DNA of 64,000 bases from Eremophila alpestris peregrina (Eukaryota > Chordata > Aves > Passeriformes > Alaudidae): NCBI GenBank assembly GCA_009792885.1, contig WMCF01000015.1:8904791-8968790 (forward strand). Reading direction: 5' to 3'. A program made the position numbers and the translations under genes. Positions within the stretch are counted from its first letter, which is position 1. Each line of letters opens with the position of its first letter. The notes beneath the pieces were generated by a model, which did no database searches, had not been told where the DNA came from, and saw nothing but the letters and a program-made list of their open reading frames with translations. This document shows, piece after piece, positions 26,212-37,605 of the stretch.

Positions 26212-29200
26212 TTTTCTTTAGTTTAGAAGGTGATCAATGTAGAATTTCTCTCTGTTCAGAGATCTAGGTAGCAGACTAAATGACACTTTAGCAGTGATTT
26301 TCTCTTTCCCATTACTAAATTTCTAAAGGCAACTCTTGTTTTACACTAAAAAGGGTGAAAAAGGTGAGACTCAAGTTAGTTGCCTGTACTTTTTACAGTT
26401 ATGATAATTCTCATCTATCTTAATTAAAAACTATTTTCCCTCAATGCATGGAACTGAAGTTGTGCCATTGATGTCAGCATCTGGGACAGATCCCTCTGTA
26501 AGCACCAATCAACACCCAGGAATAGCAGGTATGATTCACCACACTGACATTTCATTTAAAGGTAGAGAAATAAGCATGCAGGAGAATGTTTTTATTTCTC
26601 CCAATAATGTTTTTGTTTTTCCCACCTAGTAACTTAATAAGATCTGATGGTGATTAGGATGCCAGTTCTGGTGGGATCATAGCAAGAGTAGGTAGTATGG
26701 TGAGACATGAGCAGTCCTATCAAATTTTGTACTTGAAAGTTAGAATCCAGACCTAATTTAGTAAGTGAATTGAAGAGAGGCATGAGACATTGAAACTGGA
26801 AAATACAATTCCAGATCTGTCTCCAAGTTTCTATGCTGATTTAGGCAATCCATGCATTATCCCTACAGCCCCATTTCTGCACTACTAATAGAGTGATTAA
26901 TAGGAAGTATTTGTGTTAGTCAGGTCTTTCAAAATGCAATACATTAAAGAAGCATGGTAAATATTAATTCTTTATTCTCTCCATATAATTTTAAGCACTT
27001 TTTACCTTGCTTCCTTATTTTAGGGCCATTCCTACAAGTCTTGTAAGCCAACATCTAGGATTCTCTTTTCTAGCCACTTGAAACCTCAGCTAGTCCGCTT
27101 GGGTCTTTAGCTTTCTATCAACATACTTAATTTTTCATATTTTTCCCATATTCCAGATAGAGAGAACACAGTCCATCACTTATTGATTCAGAACAAGGGA
27201 AAACCTTAAAATATTCAGCTCTTGCTTGTGAGCTAGATACAGCGCTGCTCATCCAATATGCTGATATTTCAGCCTTACCAGTTTGAGTTAGAGCTTGGAT
27301 GTTGCAACTCTCCTATTCACACTTTCATATTTAAAATTCACTATAGAGCTAATAGTCTTCTTAACTTTGTTCAAGACTGGATATTTTCTGGGTTGGCTGG
27401 TTGGTTGACTGGGGTTTTTTAACAGCTTATTGTGCTATTTAAGTATTTTTGTTTCAATGTGTTCAAGCATATATTTCCTGAAGTTTTTCAACTATGATAG
27501 TTTTTGTATTAATTTGTTACTGTAATATCCGGGTTTTTGATTGCAGACCTCTGTGTTTAGTTTTGATCTCAAGATTGTATTTTGTAACCTTGTTCCTGAA
27601 AAGAATTGCCAGCTTCTGTTCTTCATCCACTTGAGAACCAAACTTGGTTTTATTTCCTAGTACAAAACTCACATCGACAGAGACCTGCCTCTTGTCAGTA
27701 TTTGGTTCTTATATCTAGTTTATTTTGCCCCTTCTGCCTTATTCTCTTGGTAAGTAGATAATCCTGTCTTCTGTTCACTATCACAGTTACCTGTATGTCA
27801 TCCTTATTTATCTTGCAGCTCTGGTCATTCTTTAATTCTATGAATTACATGTTTTCATCATGGGCTTCTCATATTAGATACTCGCATATACTATATCAAT
27901 AAGCACTTGCTTATTGCACTGTGTTGATCAGATCAAATACATCTATCATGTCACTACTTTCTCCTTACATGTCTTATCAGCATGTCTTACAACAAGACTG
28001 TAGTTCCTCAAGGAACAGTGATGCCCCAAAGTGCCACAGTACTCATCAATTCTCAGAAGGTTTGTCATTCAGTTTAAGTCCTTCCCTTCCTTCAGACAAT
28101 TTAAGGGTAAAATTGATATTTCTTTGTTTTTATTTTGTGATAAATCTTAGATAAATCTTTTGATTTATTGTCTTTTTAAAAACTTGTGCTGAAATTTGTG
28201 AGTTCACCTTTCAAGGAAAAGGAAGCTGAATTCACTTTTGTTCATTTTTGTTTTCTTTCCATAACAAGTATCTTATCTATATTTTTTTATCTTTCAAGAC
28301 ATTTTAAAAAGAGAATTACCATAGAGATGACAAATAAAAAGGATTTCTCTAGTATACTCCAGTATGCAAATGAAATATTTAATCTAAATTATAGTTCAAT
28401 AAAATGTGTAAGAAAGTACCAATAGAAATTTATGACTGAGATCTTTATCTTATACAGTTTATTTTGTAACATTGTTGAGAACACAAAAAAATTTGTTCTG
28501 GAATACTTAGAACAAATATTTCTACCTCAGCCGTATGATATCTGTGTATTCATAATAAGTGGAAGTCTTTTGTATGCATTATGGGACATTAAGAGGAGGA
28601 AGTTTGATGTAGTTATGTCAGATTGTTTTGATCCTGTGGGAATGTAGTGAGGGACCAAGGCTGGGAGCATCTGCCATTTAACATGTCAAACTGGCAGGGA
28701 CCAGTGGAGCTGACAGACATTGAAGGAAGTGTGTTTTGCAATTTATAAGGATTAGAATACTAATTTCTACTGCATTTATAACTCACACAAGACCTGTAAG
28801 CAAACTAACCTGCAGTCTCACTGAGTATTGCTGAGGCTACTAGTGTACACAGTGAAGTGACTAACAAAAAAGTGATTGTTTTTGTGGCTTTACTGTCCTA
28901 GATGAAATCAGTGATAGTTTTCTCCCTAACTGTCATGATTAATGACAAAAATTTTACAGGGGAAAAAATATATGCTGTAATTTTTTTCTCAAAATAGTAA
29001 TAAGTTAATGAAAAGTCAGAAATGTGGTCATGAATAGCCATGTTAACAGCAGACAGCAGATTTCTTGTGATAATGATAATTTCTATTAAAAAATAGAATT
29101 ATAGATTTAAATGCAATAAAAGTATTTCAAAACCTAAAAAAACCTTTCTTAAATAATTTCCTACACTTTATGTCTGCAGGTTTATGGCTATAATTTTACC

Positions 29201-30039
29201 AACAAAACTAAGGAAATAGTGAAAGCTTTAAAAGTTAAGAACACAAGTCACAATGGAATTAAAGTGATTAAAATATTTTTTTACAATTCAATTAAAAATA
29301 TCTAGAAAAAATATTCTTTCAGCATATGTAATATCACATTACTCTTAAAAGAATATTATTTGGTTTCCATGAATGTAACAATTTTCATTATTTCTCTCAT
29401 TGCAGCAGAAATATATATCCAATGAAACAGGATCTCTCACTTTAAAATTTAACATGAGGCATGTACAAAATTTTTAATATACTTGGAGACTACAGTTTAT
29501 GCTTTAAGGTAATTATCAACAAAACTTCTGCTATTAACTATTAGGTACCAAGCTCAATTGATATGGCTGTCACTGGCCATGTGTTTCCTATCGGTGCAAA
29601 AGGTTTAACAGAGTCTCATGTGGCTCTTATCTTCCGAACCTCTCTAATGTCAAGGAAAGATCTTACTTATTTTTCATTAAATTAGTTGAAAAGTATGTCT
29701 TTGAATTTAATCCCATCAGCATCAAAAGGAAAATTCTTACCTGCATATTAACATCTAGCTTTTTCAGTTTACTTTTCTGCAATTAAAAGTAAGCAAGATG
29801 GATAAAGATATCAAAATGTTTTATTTATATTATCTGAAAAATAATATTAAAATAATAGGAAAGTTTGAGGGGTTTTATACAGACCCCAAGAACATAGTAT
29901 GAAGATGAAAAAAAATAGAGGAAAATATTTCAGAATTGAAATAAAGCTGAGGATCCAGAGGTTTCTAATTTGGACCTCGGGGACAGTGTTCTTTAAAATT
30001 ATTATAAATGATTAGGATACAGGAATAAAATATACATAG

Positions 30040-30445
30040 AGTAAGTTTACTAATGATACTAAACCTGGAGGAGCCGTGGATGCCCTTGAGCACAGAGAGG
30101 GCCTTACAGGGAGATCTGGATAGTCCTGAGAGCTGGGTGATTGCCAGCTGTATAAAATCTAGAAAGAGCAAGTGCAGGATTCCCCCCCTTGGACAGAATA
30201 ATACTGGTAATACATAAAAATGGAGTGATGAGAGGCTGGAGAGAAGACCCACAGAAAGAGGAATGGAGGTTTGGATTGATGGCAAATTGAATGTGAGTCA
30301 GCAGTGCCCTGGCAGCCAGGAGGGCCAACCCTGTCTTGGGGTGCATCAGGCACAGCATCACAGCCAGGCAAGGGAGGGGATTGTCCTGCTCTGCTCTGCA
30401 CTGGGGTGGCCTCACCTTGAGTGCTGGGGGCAGTTTTGGGCAAAC
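30040..30445 (+). mobile_element. CR1 LINE fragment, ORF2 region without 3' tail
   Basis: CR1 landmarks appear in order on the plus strand: ctaatgatactaaacctgg, the agagggccttacagggag block, agagcaagtgcaggattc, the gagtcagcagtgccctggcagc block, and cttgagtgctggggg. They correspond to the late reverse-transcriptase region. The fragment stops near 30445 in cagttttgggc without reaching the 3' UTR, so the 3' end was lost after insertion. All frames are interrupted. Several open frames on both strands here are shadows of this repeat. Confidence 0.85.
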
Positions 30446-33400
30446 AAAGATTACTTGGTGATCCAATGGCAAGTTCATAACATTTATTTAGCAACTTTCT
30501 CCATGAAATCTTTCTTAAGCAACAGCTAAACCTGTGCATCCTGTATTTTGATGAGATACACAAAGAATCTTCCTTAACCCTCAACCTAAATGCCTCAGGT
30601 TGGATATTTAATACCTCTGAGAATAAAAAGATCTATCTAGCTTTGGTGCTTTAACATGGGCAGAATCTCATTCTGATGACTTTCTGTGATAATTTTTACC
30701 TCTTTCAAGGCAAGACCATCCAGGCCTTTAACTCCTGCCAATATGATTCTAAAAATCAAATTCAAATTATTTGCCTAGATTAAGTGGCCTGGTTCTCATT
30801 TCATAAAGTTTAGTAAGTTCTACACACCTGATTTATTTACCTGGTTTCACAAACACGTACTCAAAATAAAGCGAGCCCTGTGTTTTTATCTTTTAGTTTC
30901 ATCAAGTCAATGTTTACCTGTAGTCGCATATTTTTCCCTCGGAGTATTATTTATGCTGCTCATTTAGGTTAGGCCCATTTCTTTTACTCTGGAAAGTAAA
31001 GGAGGTCCAAGTCCCTTATTCGATCTTAACCACTGCTTTCTGGAATTTTGCCCATGTCATAGTAGTAATTTTTGTTTCATCAGACAGCACTTCCCTTGGG
31101 TTTATGACATGTTCTAGTCCAGGTTTCTGGGCAATAGGAGAGTATAACAACCCCAATGTGAAGTATGTAATAATCATATTCCTTAAAATAATAGTAATAA
31201 TACAAATAATAAGTATTACCTTTGATTTCATAAATAGGAAAAAAAATGCCACAGAATGTGCAATGATATGTTGTTTTTAAAAATGCAGTATAAGTCATAT
31301 GCTTGTATAAAGCAAATCTTATGCTTTAATGTTTAGATTCTATTGAGACTGTGCTATAGAAATATTGAAGAGCAATGAAAATACAATTTTGAATAAAACA
31401 TCAAAACAATAGTGACAAGAGCGATGTCATTTTATGTAGTTAATGCAATGTGGTTCACAAAATCAAATGTCTCATAAAATTTAAAATATTTAACATGATT
31501 AATTATTTTCCCAGCTAAGGATTATTTCAGAATTACATGGGGTGCTATCATAATTTTTCTCGGAGGTCAGAACACATATCTTTCTGTGGGGAGACCTAGA
31601 ATTTTCCCAGTATTGCTCATGGCTCTGTTCCTTTTCAGATTGAAATCTGAATTCAGATTACAGTTTCACCAGTTTTCAGAGGAATCATATTAACTTTTTC
31701 TTCCATGTTCCCACTCCCCCCTCGGCTTTTCTTTCAGTCAAACCTGTCAGCTTTCCATTGATTTTGCTTCTTTAGGCTGACAACTTGCTCTGTCTGCCAC
31801 AATTAAAACTGTGGGAACTTTTTCCATGGAATTGAAAATCCCTAGACACATCATAATTTTAAAAGCCCTCAGGGGCTGCACAATAAATATAGCATGATAC
31901 ATCAAAAAAGAATAACTGGAAGAAGGTTTTCTCCTGAAATCTGGGAGGGAGAGAGAGAGAGAGAGACAGAGAGACAGAGAGACAGTGAGGGAGAGAAGGT
32001 GCATATGCATTTATAAGCCTGTATGGTGTTTATAAAGTACTGAAAGCAGTATTTAGCCATGTCCTGCCAGCAGTTCTCCTTGTGCATTTTTCACCTAAAG
32101 AAAAAACTTCCCTCTAACCTTGTGGCTGCAAGCAGCTATGGAATAAATTCCAAATAATGTAAATATCTAACACCTGATTTTGCAAGCATTCAGGGTTGTA
32201 TCAAATGGTAGCATGTAGCTCTGCCATTTATCTGATGAGTGATCTGAAGTAAATGGTTATGCTGCTCTGCATCTACTTTATTTTTAAAACACAACTCATG
32301 ATTTTTCTTTCCTTTACAATGTTCTCTGAGCTCAGTGGAGCAACTATAATGATGAAAAGTTTTTATTAATTGCAAAAGAAGAAAACATTGCATGGCAAGA
32401 ATTTTGAGGGCCTCTGGACCTGAGTTCTATGCACTTTTTCTTTTATTATTTAAAAAAAGAAATATAGGAACAGACAATAATCTGATAAACTTGAATTCTA
32501 GCATAGTCACAAAAGGAAGTGCAGTGTATTTGTGTTTGTTCATTTCATTACTGTTATTATGGTTTTTTGACAAAGTGTAATTGATTTGGGGTATTCATGA
32601 TCACAATTTAAAACACAGGCACATAAGGTAAGCGGCTGAAAACAAATTGACACAAGACTGAAAACTGCATATATGCTAATGAAGCTAAGACTTACTTCTG
32701 CATAACTTCATAAAGAAAATTTATATTTCTCGCTGAAGTAAAGGATAGAAATAGAGTTAGTGTCAGAGATGTAATTCTCGACTAATATAGCAATGTCTTT
32801 ATTTATGTTATTTTCATTATTAATAGTTTTCTTGCAATAAAAATACTTTTAAATATGCCTTGAATAAAGACAAGTGCTTAGCAAGTAATTTTTTGTGTAC
32901 TGCACAATGCATTTATTTGTTGTGTGCAGACTGTATATTTATTCAGCACACATTATTATTTAAAACATGGCATATCTGGACTGTCTGTAAAATACTCATT
33001 TCAAGAGTTTTGTAAATTGCCAGTGAAATTTATCCAGTTTGCCAAACCTTGCAAGGATTGTAGCAAGGAGAAACAAAAAAAAAAAAATCTCTACTGTTTC
33101 TACTTTCAGAATGTTGTTACCTCTGACACAGGGCAAAAAGCACCATGCACTTAAGTGTGACCCATCACTTAATCTTCTGGAAGATTCTGGTATGTACTGG
33201 GAAAACAAAAGGAATACAGACGAAGGGAAATTTATTGATGTGCACTGGGCTACATGTGCCCTTCTCTAATGGCTTAGATGTACATGGAAAAGAAAGAAGG
33301 AAACAAATTAAATGAAAACTTTACATCTTTTTTAAGATATTTGGGATAGGAAGTCAGAATGTGATAATGACCCAGGTGAAGGCTTTGGGCATGTGGAAAA

Positions 33401-33860
33401 TCACAGAGATCAGTCGCAGTAAGGCCATTTGTGCTTCATGCTGATCATTCCAACTAGAAAACAGCAATGCAAAAAATACCCCTTGGAGGAAAATATCCAT
33501 AGGAGCCCAACATCAAACAGAAACCCAAGACAAAGGTCAAACCCTTATGTCTGACACCCAGCCTGCCTGACAAGGTGTGGGCAGGGTCAGGGTGCTGTAA
33601 GGGTCAGAAGCTGTGGGCTGGGAGCAGGGTGAGGCCAGGGCTGGCAGCTTACTCATTAAATCTTCACTCTTAGGCTACTGAGAGGTATAATGTTCTTCCA
33701 ACGACCCATTTCAAAATTCCCTCAGTGAAAGCTTCATCCTAAGGCTCACATTTTATCCTGTCAGACAAGGAACGAGGGTTTCCACACTAACACAAAAGGA
33801 ACTTTATGGATGTACTATTTGTCTGCTCCTTCATATAGGCTCTATTCTGTGACATAGGTA
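30446..33860. other. Unique intergenic DNA
   Basis: No gene is recognised. A purine-rich (GA)/(GACA) microsatellite lies at 31944-31997. A GC-richer patch at about 33540-33660, with several ggcaggg-type runs, stands out against the AT-rich flanks. It carries no landmark I can assign and no long open frame. Confidence 0.5.
31944..31997. repeat. (GA)n / (GAGACA)n microsatellite
   Basis: A GA dinucleotide run is followed by several gagacaga-type units and ends in a decayed gagggagaga stretch. The minus-strand frame reads as Ser/Leu repeats and is not a protein. Confidence 0.92.
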
Positions 33861-33921
33861 CTCAACTGGATGATCTCCAGAGGGGCCTTCCATCCCCAAA
33901 CCATATGTGATTCTGTGACTT
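33861..33921 (+). mobile_element. CR1 LINE 3' terminus, very short
   Basis: This is about 60 bp of the CR1 3' end, with aactggatgatctccagagg, ggccttcc and a final gtgattctgtga octamer remnant. It is one of the short terminal pieces that CR1 commonly leaves after extreme 5' truncation. Confidence 0.75.
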
Positions 33922-36435
33922 CTATAAAACTGTTTTGTTGACTGGTAAAGAGGCAAGTATGTATCTATCTTCCCCATTGAATTAAAAAAAACAAAGCCAA
34001 ACACAGAAGATTCATAAGCTTCATAAGTTAGGTACCGAACAATAAGTGAGTCACTGTTGCCTTTCACTGAAGCCACTGAGGAATAAGACTCATATCATTA
34101 AGAGGTTAATTTTTCACTACTTAACTTCTACATATCCCTCCCTCTACTCTTTCAGAGGCCCTAGAGTACTCTGCATGGCCTCCCAGTGCCACTCCAGAAA
34201 GGTCTGGGTCCATAGTAAGCCTAACATCTGTCAGTCCTGGTACACATCTGACATACACTACAGCATCTCAAATAGGCTTAGACATCTATGTTCACATAAC
34301 AGAATAGCTCCCAGTGTTGTCTGTAAAGCTACTTGTTGACCAAATGTTGATATCTATTTTAAGAGGAGCTGAACAGTTCTCTATGCCTGAATTTATTTGC
34401 TCACAGTTAGATACTTAGTGCCATTTTTAGATGTCCTAGCATATCTATGTGGAACTGGCAGATATGACACAAGATATGACTTGAGTTTTTCTGGAGTGAC
34501 AGCTGGAAGTCAGATTAGATACTTTAAGGCATCTCAGATGGCACCAGATACCCACATTTAGACAACCAAATCAATCTGCTAGTTCCCACTGTGCACCAAA
34601 ATTATCATTGTATTTGATTCTTCTCGATCACTGTTTTCCTGAGGAATGTTCCCCATCAGTAGGCTAGAATAGAAAGAAATTGCAACAGCAATTTATACTG
34701 GTAATTACATGGCTCTTTAAAACAAAGAGATCAAATACCCCAACAAAACTCATTAAAAACTAAATGAGTACAAATAACTAGTAAAAATAAACATCCAATG
34801 GATGAGATTACTTAAAAGAATAAATGCTTCAGCACTTGATGCTTTTACAAGAACGACCATTCTTCCTTCTGAAAGACAGATTTGTATCTAATCAGATTTA
34901 GCTGTGGTAAAAGATGAAAGTACTGTAAAGAATTCCATGACCTTTGCACTGACAAAGCCAGATTAAGCAATCATAAGCGATTCCTTCGGCCCATAAAAGC
35001 TTTCTGTTAAAATACTGGACAGAAAGCTATGCTGTAAAAGTAGATATCTTTAATAGAATTTCTAATCACTGTAGAATTGGATTGTTCTCTTGGGTAAAGA
35101 ATAGCTTTTTCCTCAGGGAAGTCTAGACATAGGAAGTGTTTAATTTCACTATCTTTTTTTTTTCAGAGAATGAGATTAGTCTGGATCTTACTGTGATCAT
35201 ACTTCTTCTTAAATGGCCCACAGTACTTTAATTTGAAATTTCTAAAGCTTGTGTAGCTTGTCTATTCAATGGGTTTAAATTGGCATAACTCTGTTCACCC
35301 AAACTGATGTATAACAAATGGTGAAACAAAAACTGGGTTTTTAAAAATAATGTTTTAATTTAATAGTTGCATTGTTAAGAATTACTTTTAAACATATAAA
35401 TTTTTCTTCAGCTAAATCTGAGAAGCTGATTAAGTGATGGAGATTTCTGAGTGACATGAAATGGCCATAGATAAAAACATAATAGGGCAGACTATGAAGT
35501 GATAGCAGAACTGTATAAATACAGAACCTGATTCATCCATTTTGAATTTTAAGCACTTAAAGATGTGCTTAACTGCAATTGCTAGGTGTAAAAGGAAAAA
35601 AAAAAAGAAAGAAAAAATTAGTTTTCTTCTTCAACAACAGGAACAGAACTGTTGTAATTCTGTTTTTATGTTCAGTTACAAAGCTGAAAGAAGTGCTGAA
35701 AGAAGTGTCTGTGAGGCTAAAGGAAGCTGCACTCCTGAAAGTGAAATACCTGGTTTATCAATCTAAATGGAGCATTTCATTGTGGTGCAATTTCCACCTT
35801 TAATACGTCTGCAAATTTAACATACTACCTTAATTTAAGAGTGCCAACAGAAACAAGAATTGTTTTGCCTTCATTAACACGCAAAAAATCAAAATCTCCC
35901 ATAATATTTTCCAAACACCTCAAGTAAATGAGTCATTTTAGTCACCAACTGAGAAGGCAAACAGTAGTGTTTAATACTCAGATGAATTTCTAGAACAGAG
36001 ATTATCAGACTTGGGCCAAGTATTTTCATTATCACTCAGCATTACACCACAGTCACACATTAAAGCATGCCATGGTGCTAGATTGTTGTACATTGAAACA
36101 CACTATGTAGCCAAGACTAGCTGTGAATTTGGAATGATGCTGCATGGCAATTCTAAGTTTCAGGTCTATTGAGCAGTTGTGCTCACAGCATTCCTGTACA
36201 GTTGTGAGACATGGATCACCTTCTGTTTTCATGTCAGCAGGTTGGATAATTTCTAGCTGGTATTTTTGATCTGTTTGTAGGATTCAATATCATAACCAGA
36301 TATCATTCAGCTTCTAAACACCAAAAATTATGCTGGTGTTTATATCTCTCCGCTGGACTTGCTCAAGTTATTTATGCATTTTTGTGCTGTGACTAAACTG
36401 AAGTATTCCTGATTCCCACGAGACCCTGATGTGAA
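33922..36435. other. Unique intergenic DNA
   Basis: There is no gene or repeat family visible. A 12-bp direct duplication (gctgaaagaagt twice) lies at 35683-35706. The longest open frame (34046-34339, 97 codons) has no recognisable domain. Confidence 0.5.
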
Positions 36436-37165
36436 ACAAGTCCAAGTGCAAGGTGATGCACCTGGGTAGGGGCAATTCCTGACTGTGGGAAATTATCGCT
36501 GAGAGCAAGCTCTGAGGAGAAGGACTTAGGGGGTCTGGTGGGTTAAAAGCTAGACATGAGCCAGCAGTGTGCTCTCACAGATCAGAAGGCCAAATATATT
36601 CTTGACTACATTAAAAGAAGAGTAACCAGTGGGTTGAGGTATGTGGTTCTCCCCAGCTACTCTGCCCTCATGAGACACCACATGGGCTATGGTGTCCAGC
36701 TCTGCTGTCCTCAGCACATGAAAAACATGGACCTGTTGGAGCGAGTCCAGAAGAGGGCCACCAAGATAATCAGAGTACTGGAGCACCTCTCCTATGAGGA
36801 CAGGCTGAAACAGTTGGAGTTGTTCAGCCTGGGGAAGAGAAGATTTCAGAGAGACACCCTTGTGGCCTCTCAGTACTTAAAGGGGGCTTTACACAAACTT
36901 TTGGCAAACAAACCAAGAGGTTAGATTTGGATTAGATATTAGGAAGAAATTTTTTACTGTTAGGGTGGTGAGGCATTAGAACCTGTTGCTCAGAGGAACT
37001 GTGAATAATCCATCCCTGGAAGTGTTCAAGACTAGTCTGAATGGAGGGCTGAGCAACCTGGTCTAGTGGATGGCATCCCTGGATTTGTCAGGGGAGTTGA
37101 ATCTAGATGATCTTTAAGGTCCCTTCCAGCCTAAACTACTCTATGATTCTATGATTCAGGCTAAT
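36436..37165 (+). mobile_element. CR1 LINE with complete 3' end
   Basis: A 730-bp CR1 insertion starts in the reverse-transcriptase ORF at the aagtgcaaggtgatgcacc landmark. It continues through a partly open ORF2 tail (36556-36924) and the full 3' UTR, and it ends in attctatgattctatgattc, the canonical tandem octamer tail of CR1. This is the best-preserved CR1 in the window and therefore probably among the younger ones. It is directly followed by an oppositely oriented CR1 fragment. Confidence 0.95.
36556..36924 (+). pseudogene. CR1 ORF2 reverse-transcriptase C-terminal remnant
   Basis: An uninterrupted 122-codon frame encodes the C-terminal end of the CR1 ORF2 polyprotein, downstream of the catalytic core. 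It includes the conserved segment LLERVQKRATKIIRVLEHLS, then YEDRLKQLELFSLGKRRFQR and ASQYLKGA. The catalytic reverse-transcriptase motifs and the N-terminal endonuclease are absent because the element is 5' truncated. The frame ends shortly after the conserved region, before the usual end of the protein. It cannot act on its own. Confidence 0.85.
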
Positions 37166-37339
37166 GTCATGCTGAGTAAAGGAGAATGATCACTCCCCTA
37201 AATCTACTGATAAAACTCATGTCAGTGAATTTTCAGCTCAGTAAGGGGTTTGGATTCATTGCTGTCAGCACATGAGGAAGCCCAGCTTTGCTAACAGAGT
37301 TCCCATTTTCTGAGGCAATCAGCAACTGTACTAGCACAA

Positions 37340-37605
37340 GGCTGGCACATGCAGATGCAGGACCTTGCATTTCCGCATGATGAAGTTCCTGTTTTCTTAT
37401 TCCACTGACCTCTTTAGGTCCCTCTGGCAGCAGCTGTGCTTTCACTGCTTATATGCATACACATACATAAAGTTTAGTTACTCACAAATTCTCACAAATT
37501 TAGCGTAGTTTTTCTCTTCCTTCTCCAGGTCATTGAAAACGGTATTAGACGTGATAGGACACAAGATAGACCCCTCAGGAACTCTACTTAAAAATAACCT
37601 CTGGG
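37340..37605 (-). mobile_element. CR1 LINE internal fragment, antisense
   Basis: On the plus strand the landmarks are the reverse complement of CR1 ORF2: gcaggaccttgcatttccgc, gatgaagttcctg, gacctctttaggtccctctg, ttctccaggtcattgaaaac and gacccctcaggaactct. Neither the 3' octamer tail nor the endonuclease is present. The stretch between the upstream CR1 tail (37165) and 37340 may be part of the same copy but is too diverged to assign. Microsatellite-like acatacataca near 37455 interrupts it. Confidence 0.75.

Larger units (their letters stand above)
24237..30039. other. AT-rich unique intergenic DNA
   Basis: I see no gene, RNA or mobile element in this 5.8-kb stretch. It contains a (CAAAA)n tract at 25617-25653 and a perfect 11-bp hairpin at 26184-26211. 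Three plus-strand open frames of 71-79 codons (27921-28647) follow one another in an AT-rich area. They have no shared frame, domain or splice context, so I treat them as chance. Confidence 0.55.

Noticed and set aside
27921..28647. Three consecutive plus-strand frames as exons of one gene
   Set aside because: They are in different frames, with AT-rich composition and no splice-site pairs or domain.
30104..30584. Overlapping minus-strand frames of 106-141 codons
   Set aside because: They are antisense to the CR1 fragment at 30040-30445 and overlap in several frames.
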